8,872 nucleotides of DNA from an uncultured Eubacteriales bacterium. GTDB lineage: Bacteria > Bacillota_A > Clostridia > Oscillospirales > CAG-272. Position numbers and translations under genes: made by a program. The notes under the pieces are model-generated. The model was not told where the DNA came from. It made no database searches and saw only the letters and a list, made by a program, of their open reading frames with translations. This document shows, one piece after another, positions 1 through 5,729 of this stretch (position 1 is the stretch's first letter; each line of letters opens with the position of its first letter). Location: assembly GCA_900557635.1 (NCBI GenBank), contig USTB01000025.1:1-8872 (forward strand). Reading direction: 5' to 3'.

Positions 1-1
1 C

Positions 2-826
2 GAGCTGTTCGCCTTTCTCGGCGTCAACGGCGCCGGAAAATCCACCACCATCAACATTCTGTGCGGTCAGTTAAAAAAGGACGGGGGAACCGTAGAGATC
101 TGCGGCACCGACCTTGACCGCGATCCGGATCGCATCAAGCGTTCCCTCGGCGTGGTATTTCAAGGCTCGGTGCTGGATCGCGAGCTTTCGGTGCGGGACA
201 ACCTCGAAAGCCGCGCCGCACTCTACGGCATCTGCGGTGCGGCGTTTCGGGAGCGTCTGGCAGAGCTGACCGAGCTTCTGCATTTTGAGGAGCTTCTGCG
301 CCGTCCCCTCGGAAAGCTGTCGGGCGGTCAGCGCCGCCGCATCGACATTGCACGCGCACTTCTGCACAAGCCGGACATTCTGATCCTCGACGAGCCGACC
401 ACGGGACTGGATCCCCAGACCCGCAAGCAATTGTGGGAGGTGGTTGCAAGACTGCGCCGCGAACGGGGTCTGACCGTCTTTTTGACCACGCACTATATGG
501 AGGAAGCGGCGGACGCGGACTATGTGGTGATCCTGGATCACGGAAAAATCGCCGCCGAGGGCACGCCGCTGACCCTGAAAAACACCTATACGGGCGATTT
601 TATCACCCTGTACGGCGTCGGGGAGTCCGAGGTCAGGACGCTCGGCGCACCGTATGAGGCGATCCGCGATGCCTTCCGCGTGGAGGTCAGCAACACGGCG
701 GCGGCAACCGAGCTGATTCTGAAATATCCGGAGATTTTCCGCGATTATGAGATCACCAAGGGCAAAATGGATGATGTTTTTCTGGCTGTCACCGGAAAGA
801 AGTTAACGGGAGGGGACGAAAAATGA
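2..826 (+). CDS. ABC transporter ATP-binding protein (ABC-2/DrrA-type), 5' partial
   Basis: This is the ATPase subunit of an ABC-2 type exporter. It would hydrolyse ATP at the inner face of the membrane to drive the permease encoded next to it. The frame is open to the left edge, so the first roughly 25-30 residues are outside the window; 274 residues are visible. In visible numbering, Walker A (GVNGAGKST) is at 7-15, the Q-loop Gln at 54, the signature LSGGQ at 106-110, Walker B (ILILDEP) ends around 132 with the catalytic Glu at 131, and the H-loop His is at 164 (TTHYMEEA). The order and spacing are complete, so the ATPase should be active. The C-terminal ~80 residues resemble the accessory tail of DrrA-like ATPases. 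The stop overlaps the permease start (ATGA, 823-826), implying translational coupling. The internal GTG at 152 is not the start, because Walker A lies upstream of it. The substrate cannot be read from the sequence; drug, lipid or peptide export are all possible. Confidence 0.96.
   Translation, partial: ELFAFLGVNGAGKSTTINILCGQLKKDGGTVEICGTDLDRDPDRIKRSLGVVFQGSVLDRELSVRDNLESRAALYGICGAAFRERLAELTELLHFEELLRRPLGKLSGGQRRRIDIARALLHKPDILILDEPTTGLDPQTRKQLWEVVARLRRERGLTVFLTTHYMEEAADADYVVILDHGKIAAEGTPLTLKNTYTGDFITLYGVGESEVRTLGAPYEAIRDAFRVEVSNTAAATELILKYPEIFRDYEITKGKMDDVFLAVTGKKLTGGDEK
811..817 (+). promoter_or_regulatory. Ribosome binding site of the ABC permease
   Basis: A purine-rich AGGGGAC stretch lies about 6-8 bases before the ATG at 823, inside the end of the ATPase gene. 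It fixes the permease start and supports coupled translation of the overlapping pair. Confidence 0.6.
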
Positions 827-1725
827 ACGGTCTCGGCGCACTCATTCGACGCAACACCAAACTGTATTTCAAGGATAAGGGAATGTTCTTCTCTTCCCTC
901 ATCACACCGATCATCCTGCTTGTGCTCTATGCCACCTTCCTCAAAAAGGTGTACGACGATTCCTTTACCTCGGCACTGGAGAAAGCAGGGGTCTCGATCT
1001 CGGACGCCGTGATCAACGGCTGTGTGGGCGGACAGCTCATTTCCTCCCTGCTGGCGGTAAGCTGTGTCACCGTGGCGTTCTGCTCCAATCTGCTGATGAT
1101 TCGGGATAAGACCGGCGGCGCACGGCACGATCTCACCATCACGCCCGTGCGGTTCGGCACACTGGGACTGGGCTATTATCTGTCCACTCTGGTCTCCACA
1201 CTGATCATCAGCTTTTCTGCCGCCGCTGTGAGCCTTGTGTATCTGCGCACGGTGGGCTGGTATCTCACCTTGGCAGATGTCGGGCTGATGTTGCTTGACG
1301 TGTTCCTGCTCACCATGTTCGGCACCGCGCTTTCCTCCTGCATTAATTTCTTTCTCACCACCGACGCTCAGGCGTCTGCAGTGGGCACCATCGTCAGCGC
1401 GGGCTACGGCTTCATCTGCGGTGCATATATGCCCATCTCCAATTTTGGGGAGGGTTTGCAAAAGGCGCTCTCCTTCCTGCCCGGCACCTACGGCACCAGC
1501 CTTCTGCACAATCATGCCATGCGCGGCGTGTTTGAGGCAATGCGCGACGAGGGCTTCCCGCCCGAGGTCGTGGAAAGCATTCGGGACAGCGTGGACTGCA
1601 ATCTCAGCTTTTTCGGAAACGATGTCAGTATCGGCGCCATGTACGCCATCCTCGGCGGCAGTACCCTGCTCCTCATCGGCGTTTACGTTGTCATGAATGT
1701 CATCGCGGGCAAACGCGAACGGTAA
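823..1725 (+). CDS. ABC-2 type transporter permease
   Basis: This is the membrane subunit of the exporter and partner of the ATPase immediately upstream. The 300-residue protein starts with a short basic, amphipathic N-terminus (LIRRNTKLYFKDKG). About six membrane segments follow, at roughly 22-39, 66-90, 114-140, 148-175, 184-204 and 272-294, with a larger outer loop between the last two. This is the usual ABC-2/DrrB plan and length. The cytoplasmic stretch RDKTGGARHDLTITPV after the second segment matches the family's conserved 'R(E/D)KxxG...L..TPV' coupling region. The ATG at 823 overlaps the ATPase stop by 4 bp and follows a GGGAGGGG-type ribosome binding site, so the start is secure. The two genes should form a dimeric transporter in which each chain is used twice. 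No accessory gene such as a regulator or immunity protein follows on the same strand, and the substrate is unknown. Confidence 0.94.
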   Translation: MNGLGALIRRNTKLYFKDKGMFFSSLITPIILLVLYATFLKKVYDDSFTSALEKAGVSISDAVINGCVGGQLISSLLAVSCVTVAFCSNLLMIRDKTGGARHDLTITPVRFGTLGLGYYLSTLVSTLIISFSAAAVSLVYLRTVGWYLTLADVGLMLLDVFLLTMFGTALSSCINFFLTTDAQASAVGTIVSAGYGFICGAYMPISNFGEGLQKALSFLPGTYGTSLLHNHAMRGVFEAMRDEGFPPEVVESIRDSVDCNLSFFGNDVSIGAMYAILGGSTLLLIGVYVVMNVIAGKRER

Positions 1726-1756
1726 TATCGCAGAACGCACGGAATGCATATTACCG
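1720..1756 (+). repeat. Inverted repeat (hairpin) over the permease stop codon
   Basis: The arms CGGTAATAT (1720-1728) and ATATTACCG (1748-1756) are perfect 9-bp complements separated by 19 bases. The left arm contains the TAA stop codon of the permease. No T-run follows, so it is not a classical intrinsic terminator. It could be a 3' stabilising stem or a chance palindrome. Confidence 0.5.
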
Positions 1757-1800
1757 CTTTCGCCCACCTCGCTTTCACGGCTCTCCCCCGACGTAAACAC

Positions 1801-1840
1801 AAAAACGTTCATCACGGCTTTCGCCCGATGGGCGTTTTTT
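1801..1840 (+). terminator. Probable intrinsic terminator of the ABC exporter operon
   Basis: The short stem CGCCC (1822-1826) / GGGCG (1830-1834) with a GAT loop is followed directly by six Ts (1835-1840). An outer AAAAACG (1801-1807) can pair with CGTTTTT, allowing a larger interrupted stem. It lies about 75-110 bases after the permease stop on the same strand, as expected for the end of this two-gene transcript. The inner stem is short, so strength is uncertain. Confidence 0.6.
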
Positions 1841-1920
1841 AGCAGACGGTCATCGGATAAACGTCGAAAACGAGCGCGTTTTCCGCGCATGATCGACCTA
1901 TTCGCATGCACCACCGCGAA

Positions 1921-2056
1921 GAAGCCTCCTTTGTGTAAAGGAAGGTAGCGCGGCGCTCTGCGTAAAACCGCGACGGAGGGATTATTTCGGTGCATATTGA
2001 TTATTTCCGCCCTCGGTCAGCTTCGCCGACAGCCCCTTTTACGCAGGAGAGCCTTG
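1921..2056. repeat. Imperfect inverted repeat element in the intergenic region
   Basis: Two related units of about 55-65 bp face each other. The left unit (about 1922-1987) begins AAGCCTCCTTTGTGTAAAGG and ends ACGGAGGGATTATTT. The reverse complement of the right unit (about 2001-2054) begins AAGGCTCTCCTGCGTAAAAG and ends GACCGAGGGCGGAAATAA. Similarity is concentrated at the outer GTAAA(A)GG part and the inner CGAGGG/CGGAGGG part. The left unit looks like a short dispersed intergenic repeat I recall from Faecalibacterium/Ruminococcaceae genomes (AAGCCTCC...GGAGG...GACGGAGGGATT); this recollection is unverified. It carries no transposase or credible ORF, so it would be a non-autonomous element or a remnant. 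The rest of 1841-2130 shows only a small palindrome (AAAACG/CGTTTT, 1867-1882) and no supported gene. Confidence 0.6.
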
Positions 2057-2126
2057 TGTCTTGATTCTGTCTGCGCGGTAGATGAGGTTCGGCACATCAT
2101 TCACCCGTCGGACATGATCGCATATA

Positions 2127-2174
2127 CAAAACCCCGCCGACGGCAGATCCTTTCGGACTTGCCGTCGGCGGGGT
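2127..2174 (-). terminator. Strong intrinsic terminator of the sigma/LRR/C39 operon
   Basis: The perfect 15-bp arms ACCCCGCCGACGGCA (2131-2145) and TGCCGTCGGCGGGGT (2160-2174) enclose a 14-base loop that can itself pair (TCC/GGA). Read on the minus strand, the stem runs into GGGGTTTTGTATA. It lies about 110 bases beyond the stop of the C39 peptidase gene. The plus-strand side has only a broken T-run (TCAAGTTTGCTTT), so any plus-strand activity should be weaker. Confidence 0.85.
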
Positions 2175-2283
2175 CAAGTTTGCTTTACGCTGACAGAATG
2201 ACGGAATTCGCGCACCCGGGCGCATTGCACCGTTACGGCATCGCCGCAACGCCGCTTTCCCGCATCCGCACATCCTGCGTCAA

Positions 2284-3258
2284 TCAGACCGGACCTGCCA
2301 ACGGACCGCGGACAGATTTTCCCGAACCGTTTTCAGTGGACACGATGACCACGCACTGCTGATTGAGGATCTGATATGCACGCTCGGTTTTCGCCTTGGA
2401 ATACGCCACATAGGCACGTCCGTCCTCGCCCTCGCGCAACGGGTCGTTGAAGTAATAATTCTCGTCGTCGTAGCCGACCAGAAGCAGACAGTGAAGCCTT
2501 TTATGATACAGAATCCGCTTGCCGTCCTCGGTTTCCCACATAGCGTAATTCGCCTTTGCACGACTGCCGTCCATGCCCACCGTCGCCCAAATGATCACAG
2601 GAATACCCTGATCGATGTAGGTCGTGCAAAGCTCCCCCAGACTCACACCGTAGAATTGGGAAACGGAGAAGGAATTCGCAGGCACAATGCGATTCAGTGC
2701 GTTGCAGATGACCGGCGAATAACAGCCCCACCCGCTGGGCAGACGCGGATTTCCGCAGTAAAACAGGTCGGGGTCGGGACCGATTCCGTCCACCACGGGT
2801 GCGTCGGCTGTATCGAGATACCGATCTATGAATTCGTCGGTGGAAACGGAAAAGCCCCAGTACCGCAGTGCCATCACGGCGGTCACGCTCTCACAGCCGT
2901 TCGGATATTCCTCCCCTTGGGAGAGATACGGCACGGAAACAATCGTCGCCCCGGGCGGATCGTCCGGCACCTGTACGGTATCGCTTGAAGAGCCGTCCGT
3001 TGCCGGCTCGGCAGGATCGGTTGCAGAGGACGGCACATCGGACGCGGTATCGGGAGAACTTGTCCCGTCGGACGCGGTGTCCGATGCGGGATCACTGTCC
3101 CGCACCGCAGACGATTCCGTTGACTCCCGTGCCGCATCGACCCATGTCGGGAGCATATCTGCCCCGCCCCCCCGCTGTAAAAGAAGCGGCGGAGCCAAAA
3201 TATACAAGATCAGTAATGCCGTAAGCAGTAGAAGGTCGGCAAGCAAGAGATACTTCAT
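2284..3258 (-). CDS. Membrane-anchored C39-like cysteine peptidase
   Basis: This is a 324-residue protein predicted to sit on the outer face of the membrane. An uncleaved signal-anchor (about residues 3-27, very Leu-rich) is followed by a Ser/Asp/Thr/Pro-rich linker (about 44-102) with repeated DTASD units, then a C39-like papain-fold domain (about 104-312). The likely catalytic Cys is C122 in YPNGCESVTAVMALRYWG, with Q114 upstream as probable oxyanion residue. The likely His is H256 in RLHCLLLVGYDD, and the Asp is D272 in YYFNDPL. All expected catalytic positions are therefore present. Unlike bacteriocin-exporter C39 domains it is not fused to an ABC transporter, which fits the 'C39-like family' of free peptidases. 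It starts 17 bp after the upstream LRR membrane protein gene, behind an AGGTG ribosome binding site, so it should be the third gene of the sigma-factor operon. The substrate is unknown. Fold assignment is fairly sure; role is inference. Confidence 0.85.
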   Translation of the reverse strand: MKYLLLADLLLLTALLILYILAPPLLLQRGGGADMLPTWVDAARESTESSAVRDSDPASDTASDGTSSPDTASDVPSSATDPAEPATDGSSSDTVQVPDDPPGATIVSVPYLSQGEEYPNGCESVTAVMALRYWGFSVSTDEFIDRYLDTADAPVVDGIGPDPDLFYCGNPRLPSGWGCYSPVICNALNRIVPANSFSVSQFYGVSLGELCTTYIDQGIPVIIWATVGMDGSRAKANYAMWETEDGKRILYHKRLHCLLLVGYDDENYYFNDPLREGEDGRAYVAYSKAKTERAYQILNQQCVVIVSTENGSGKSVRGPLAGPV

Positions 3259-3275
3259 GTTTCACCTGTCAGAAA

Positions 3276-4379
3276 TTAATGCTGTAGCCAAAGCTCCATT
3301 CTGGCAACGATACCGTCGGGACGGCGGTTCCCCAGAACCTCCTGCACAATCCATTCGGTATCGGCTTCGGGATATTCCTCAAACGCGCCGAAATCGTCGG
3401 AATAATCGGTCAAAAAGCAGAGGATTCGGTAGCCGTCCTTCTGATAAGAAAGAATCAGTTCGCCGCCCTCGGTCACGTTGATCCCCTCGTACACATAGGA
3501 ATCGTCGGCTTCCGCAAGCGCTTCGCCCGACATGCCGCAGTAGATCCCGTTTTCCGTTTTCAGCTCGGGACGGGGCGTGACGATACTGACGCCGTTCGCA
3601 TCCTTCTCCCATTCCGTCCGAATTTCCACAAGATACGGCGACGCGTCGGAGGAAAGCGCGCTTCGCGCATCGCCCTCGACCGTTACATTTCGGAACGAGA
3701 AATCCAGATACACGTTTTCCAGCTCCGCGACCCGATACACCGGTTCGCCGCCGTGACGGGCATGCGAGTATTCCAGACTGAAGCCGGAATTCACGATCTC
3801 CTCCGCCGACATTTTCATAAACGCCGTCAGATCCTCGCAACGGGTCACCCCGTTTTTCACATGCACCTCGCGCAGTGCGGACAGCGCCCGCAGTACGCCC
3901 GCATCCAACTTGGTGTCCTCGGATTCCAGGGTCAGCGACTCGATTTCGGCGGCGTTTTCCGAGCGATCAAAGGTGCCGGCGGAAAGTGTCCGCACCTGTA
4001 CGGGGACCGTGACTTCCGTGCCGCTTCCGCAATAGGAAATGCTGGCGCCGTTTCGGATCTGAAATCCGTCCACGGTAATGATTTCGTCCGATGGCGGTGT
4101 CGCCTCATCGGGACGCGCAGTCGCAGATGAGCCGCTGTCGGGACGTTCCATCACAGCCGAATCGCTGTCATACGGCGATGCAGATTGATCCGGCTGGGGA
4201 AGCCAAACCGAACGGGTTGCAACGCCCACGGCGATCAGGCACAGGCATGCCGCCGCAGACATGATCGATGCTGCAATCCTCTTTTTTGAGGTACGGCGTC
4301 TGCCGCCCCTCACATAAGCCTCCTGAACCAGCCTCGGGTCAAGGTCGCTGAGCGCTTCAAACAGCTCGTGCTTCTTCAT
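3276..4379 (-). CDS. Single-pass membrane protein with LRR-like outer domain, probable anti-sigma/sensor partner
   Basis: The 367-residue protein has a short cytoplasmic head (1-34) starting MKKHELFEALSDLDPRLVQEA, a basic stop (RRRTSKKR), one membrane segment (about 35-55), a Pro/Ser/Asp-rich linker (about 60-98) and a large outer domain. Residues about 101-180 (ISYCGSGTEVTVPV, TLSAGTFD, IESLTLES, LREVHV) resemble a BspA-type leucine-rich repeat of the LRR_5 kind. The rest (about 185-367) I do not recognise. The 'LFxAxxxxDxxxxxEA' head followed by one membrane helix is, from memory, common in Clostridia proteins encoded right after ECF sigma genes. Its start overlaps the sigma stop by 4 bp (ATGA, 4376-4379) and follows GGGAGGAA. 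By position and topology it probably binds or senses for the sigma factor, but no classical zinc anti-sigma (HxxxCxxC) motif is present. Confidence 0.8.
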   Translation of the reverse strand: MKKHELFEALSDLDPRLVQEAYVRGGRRRTSKKRIAASIMSAAACLCLIAVGVATRSVWLPQPDQSASPYDSDSAVMERPDSGSSATARPDEATPPSDEIITVDGFQIRNGASISYCGSGTEVTVPVQVRTLSAGTFDRSENAAEIESLTLESEDTKLDAGVLRALSALREVHVKNGVTRCEDLTAFMKMSAEEIVNSGFSLEYSHARHGGEPVYRVAELENVYLDFSFRNVTVEGDARSALSSDASPYLVEIRTEWEKDANGVSIVTPRPELKTENGIYCGMSGEALAEADDSYVYEGINVTEGGELILSYQKDGYRILCFLTDYSDDFGAFEEYPEADTEWIVQEVLGNRRPDGIVARMELWLQH

Positions 4380-4945
4380 ACAATGATTCCTCCCATCTCC
4401 AAATAGCTCTTAAGCCTTTTTCTGGTACGGGAAAGACCGGTACGCACTGCCTCGTAGCTCATTCCGAGCTGTTCGGCAATTGCTTTTTCGGATTCGCAGA
4501 AGAAATAACGCCGCACAAACATGATGCGAACGGTCGGCGGCACGGAGCACAGAAACGCATTGATCCTCTTCATAAGCTCCCGCCGCTCCGATTCGCTCTC
4601 GGTATCGGCGGAATCGGGTACGCATGCATCAAGCTCCTCCGAAATATCGGCGATCGGAAAATTCCGCTTCTCACGCGTCCGATATTTCAGGCGGTTGATC
4701 GCCGCCCGCCGCGCAAGACTGAGCAAATACGCCGGAAGATAGGAATCCGGACGGTTTGGCGGAATGGAATTCCATGCATGGAACCACACATCGTTCAGAA
4801 TTTCCTCGGCGTCGACGTCACTGCCGAGGAGCGTTCTGACAAATGACAGGAGCCGCCGATCGTACTGTTTTTTACCCAGCGCGATCCCTTTTTCGTCTCT
4901 TTGAAAAAGCAGTTGTACTATCTCGCAGTCAAAGTTTTCTGTCAT
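4376..4945 (-). CDS. ECF-type RNA polymerase sigma-70 family sigma factor
   Basis: This 189-residue protein would direct RNA polymerase to a small set of promoters. Region 2 spans about residues 25-94 (YDRRLLSFVRTLLG, DAEEILNDVWFHAWN, LLSLARRAAINRLK), including the helix that contacts the polymerase clamp and the -10 element. An acidic spacer follows (about 100-120). Region 4 is at about 124-182, with a helix-turn-helix (EKAIAEQLGMSYEAVRTGLSRTRKRLK) for the -35 element. There is no region 1 or 3, and the length is typical for ECF factors. I chose the ATG at 4943-4945 because it follows AAGGGGGAAAG at a good distance. A longer open frame to a GTG at 5161 would translate a transcription terminator and a poorly conserved-looking, Cys/Phe-rich peptide. 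The gene overlaps the LRR membrane protein by 4 bp and heads a three-gene operon. Its target promoters are not known. Confidence 0.93.
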   Translation of the reverse strand: MTENFDCEIVQLLFQRDEKGIALGKKQYDRRLLSFVRTLLGSDVDAEEILNDVWFHAWNSIPPNRPDSYLPAYLLSLARRAAINRLKYRTREKRNFPIADISEELDACVPDSADTESESERRELMKRINAFLCSVPPTVRIMFVRRYFFCESEKAIAEQLGMSYEAVRTGLSRTRKRLKSYLEMGGIIV

Positions 4946-4951
4946 GAGTGT

Positions 4952-4962
4952 CTTTCCCCCTT
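4952..4962 (-). promoter_or_regulatory. Ribosome binding site deciding the sigma factor start
   Basis: On the minus strand AAGGGGGAAAG ends six bases before the ATG at 4945. It is the only strong Shine-Dalgarno sequence near the candidate starts and supports the 189-residue form over the longer reading. Confidence 0.75.
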
Positions 4963-4987
4963 CACCGAAGAAAATCAACGATTGGGG

Positions 4988-5000
4988 GAAAATGTTACAC
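4988..5000 (-). promoter_or_regulatory. Possible ECF-like -35 element upstream of the sigma gene
   Basis: On the minus strand GTGTAACATTTTC resembles the AAC-centred -35 elements read by ECF sigma factors (for example TGAAAC-type in Bacillus). A CGTTG follows after only 13 bases, shorter than the usual ~16. No good housekeeping promoter is visible between the terminator at 5069-5095 and the start codon. The call is tentative and rests on similarity alone. Confidence 0.25.
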
Positions 5001-5068
5001 TTTTCCGCCCGCTTTGGCTGACGGAACGGAAATAAACGCAAAAAACCGCCGTGCGCCGGGCTTTCATG

Positions 5069-5095
5069 AAAAAAAGCACTTGCGGTGCAAGTGCT
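5069..5095 (-). terminator. Strong intrinsic terminator with no gene directly upstream
   Basis: The stem AGCACTTGC (5075-5083) / GCAAGTGCT (5087-5095) with a three-base loop is perfect. On the minus strand it runs into seven Ts (5069-5075). It lies between tRNA-Arg and the sigma operon. The tRNA already has its own terminator at 5281-5313, so this one stops either readthrough or a separate short transcript from 5096-5280. Confidence 0.85.
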
Positions 5096-5280
5096 CATTG
5101 TGCGGCAGACTGAAAAAGAACATGATACGATGGTTTTGCGCACGACGTTGAACTCTTGCACAAAATATTGGTCACCCGTCGGGCGGATATCCTGCTATTT
5201 CTTTTCACGGTGCTGTATCACCCGTCGGAAATTGTCCCGACCGTGGACAGCGCAAAGTGTAAAAAAAAGCAGTAAACAGT
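5096..5280 (-). other. Gene-free interval between two minus-strand terminators; candidate small RNA
   Basis: No credible protein is encoded here. On the minus strand the interval contains CCGACGGGTGA twice (5218-5228 and 5172-5182), a GGTG/CACC mini-hairpin near 5209-5222 and the palindrome GGATATCC (5185-5192). It ends in the strong hairpin terminator at 5069-5095. A transcript ending there would be a small noncoding RNA. I found no clear consensus promoter (TATCAT near 5120 is a weak -10 candidate) and no match to 6S, SRP or tmRNA hallmarks. Confidence 0.3.
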
Positions 5281-5313
5281 AAAAATCGACAAGCATCTGA
5301 CGATACTTGTCGA
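5281..5313 (-). terminator. Intrinsic terminator of tRNA-Arg
   Basis: The arms TCGACAAG (5286-5293) and CTTGTCGA (5306-5313) form a perfect 8-bp stem, with a further ATC/GAT pairing inside the loop. On the minus strand it is followed by five Ts (5281-5285). It begins five bases after the CCA end of the tRNA. Confidence 0.85.
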
Positions 5314-5317
5314 CTTT

Positions 5318-5393
5318 TGGCGCGCCCTAGAGGATTCGAACCTCCGACCTACCGGTTCGTAGCCGGGCACTCTATCCGCTGAGCTAAGGGCGC
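5318..5393 (-). tRNA. tRNA-Arg (anticodon ACG), CCA encoded
   Basis: The 76-base minus-strand sequence folds as a standard cloverleaf. The acceptor stem is GCGCCCT/AGGGCGC. The D-stem is GCTC/GAGT. The anticodon arm has loop CTACGAA, giving ACG, with stem CCCGG/CCGGT whose outermost pair is a C-U mismatch. The variable loop is AGGTC. The T-arm is GGAGG-TTCGAAT-CCTCT. The discriminator is G and the CCA is encoded. ACG (read as ICG after deamination) decodes CGU, CGC and CGA arginine codons. It has its own consensus promoter and terminator, so it is a single-gene transcription unit. Confidence 0.97.
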
Positions 5394-5435
5394 ATATTCG
5401 GCATCCGGACAAGCATCTTTCCGGAACGCTCATCT

Positions 5436-5464
5436 ATAATACCACATTGAACGCGATTTGTCAA
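5436..5464 (-). promoter_or_regulatory. Housekeeping (sigma-A type) promoter of tRNA-Arg
   Basis: On the minus strand a perfect -35 TTGACA (5459-5464) and a -10 TATTAT (5436-5441) are separated by exactly 17 bases. The -10 lies about 42 bases before the tRNA 5' end, leaving a short leader to be trimmed by RNase P. Confidence 0.92.
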
Positions 5465-5642
5465 GAGAATTCGCAAATATATTTTCGGTTTTTGCCATTT
5501 TTCCCGTACCTGCCCTCCCATAGCTCGGGAATTCGGTAGGGGAAAGCGCAATGACAGCCGCTGACCCGAAACGGCAATGCTTCTGCAGATCCCATGTTTT
5601 GGGGGCGCGAATCTGCCCGTGGGGAAAACGGGGGAAATACCG
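5465..5642. other. Gene-free spacer upstream of the tRNA promoter
   Basis: No supported gene is present. The stretch is rich in short G and C runs and holds one interrupted hairpin, GCAGAT (5585-5590) / ATCTGC (5611-5616) with an inner CCC/GGG. An AT-rich patch (5468-5500) lies just upstream of the -35 and could act as an UP-like element for the tRNA promoter. Confidence 0.3.
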
Positions 5643-5678
5643 AAAGTGCCGAATCACACTAACGCGATTCGGCACTTT
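5643..5678 (-). terminator. Intrinsic terminator of the nucleotidyltransferase/NahK/MBL operon
   Basis: The perfect 13-bp arms AAAGTGCCGAATC (5643-5655) and GATTCGGCACTTT (5666-5678) enclose a 10-base loop. The hairpin lies 51 bases past the stop of the metallo-beta-lactamase lipoprotein gene. On the minus strand the stem ends in TTT followed by CGGTATTT, so the T-tract is weak, but position and symmetry fit a terminator. Confidence 0.75.
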
Positions 5679-5729
5679 GCGCAGACACGGTTATATGCGG
5701 GGCAAAGCGCTTGGTGAGGCGTTTGCCGA

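Noticed and set aside
1697..1948. Small plus-strand ORF after the permease (83 residues)
   Set aside because: It runs through the probable terminator and into the repeat element, is Arg/Ser-rich, and lacks a convincing ribosome binding site.
745..1995. Long open frame antisense to the ABC permease (416 residues)
   Set aside because: It lies opposite two clear ABC genes, spans their terminator and the intergenic repeat, and its translation is His/Ala/Gly-rich with no recognisable fold.
1997..2362. Plus-strand ORF of 121 residues across the convergent region
   Set aside because: It includes the repeat, the strong minus-strand terminator and the antisense of the peptidase gene end; no family resemblance.
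2284..3258. C39 peptidase as a bacteriocin-processing exporter linked to the ABC genes
   Set aside because: The domain is not fused to an ABC transporter, lies in a different, convergent operon, and no small double-glycine leader peptide was found nearby.
2491..3481. Plus-strand ORFs opposite the C39 peptidase gene
   Set aside because: Shadows of the minus-strand gene, created by its GC-rich linker and codon bias; compositionally skewed, no motifs.
4946..5161. N-terminal extension of the sigma factor to a GTG at 5161
   Set aside because: It would translate the terminator at 5069-5095, gives a peptide unlike any sigma factor, and a strong ribosome binding site stands before the ATG at 4945.
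5172..5228. CRISPR array
   Set aside because: Only two nearby copies of an 11-base repeat; too short and too few, with no cas genes.
5096..5280. 6S, SRP or tmRNA gene
   Set aside because: None of the conserved sequence hallmarks (for example the GGAAG/GCAGCC tip of SRP RNA or the tRNA-like ends of tmRNA) are present.
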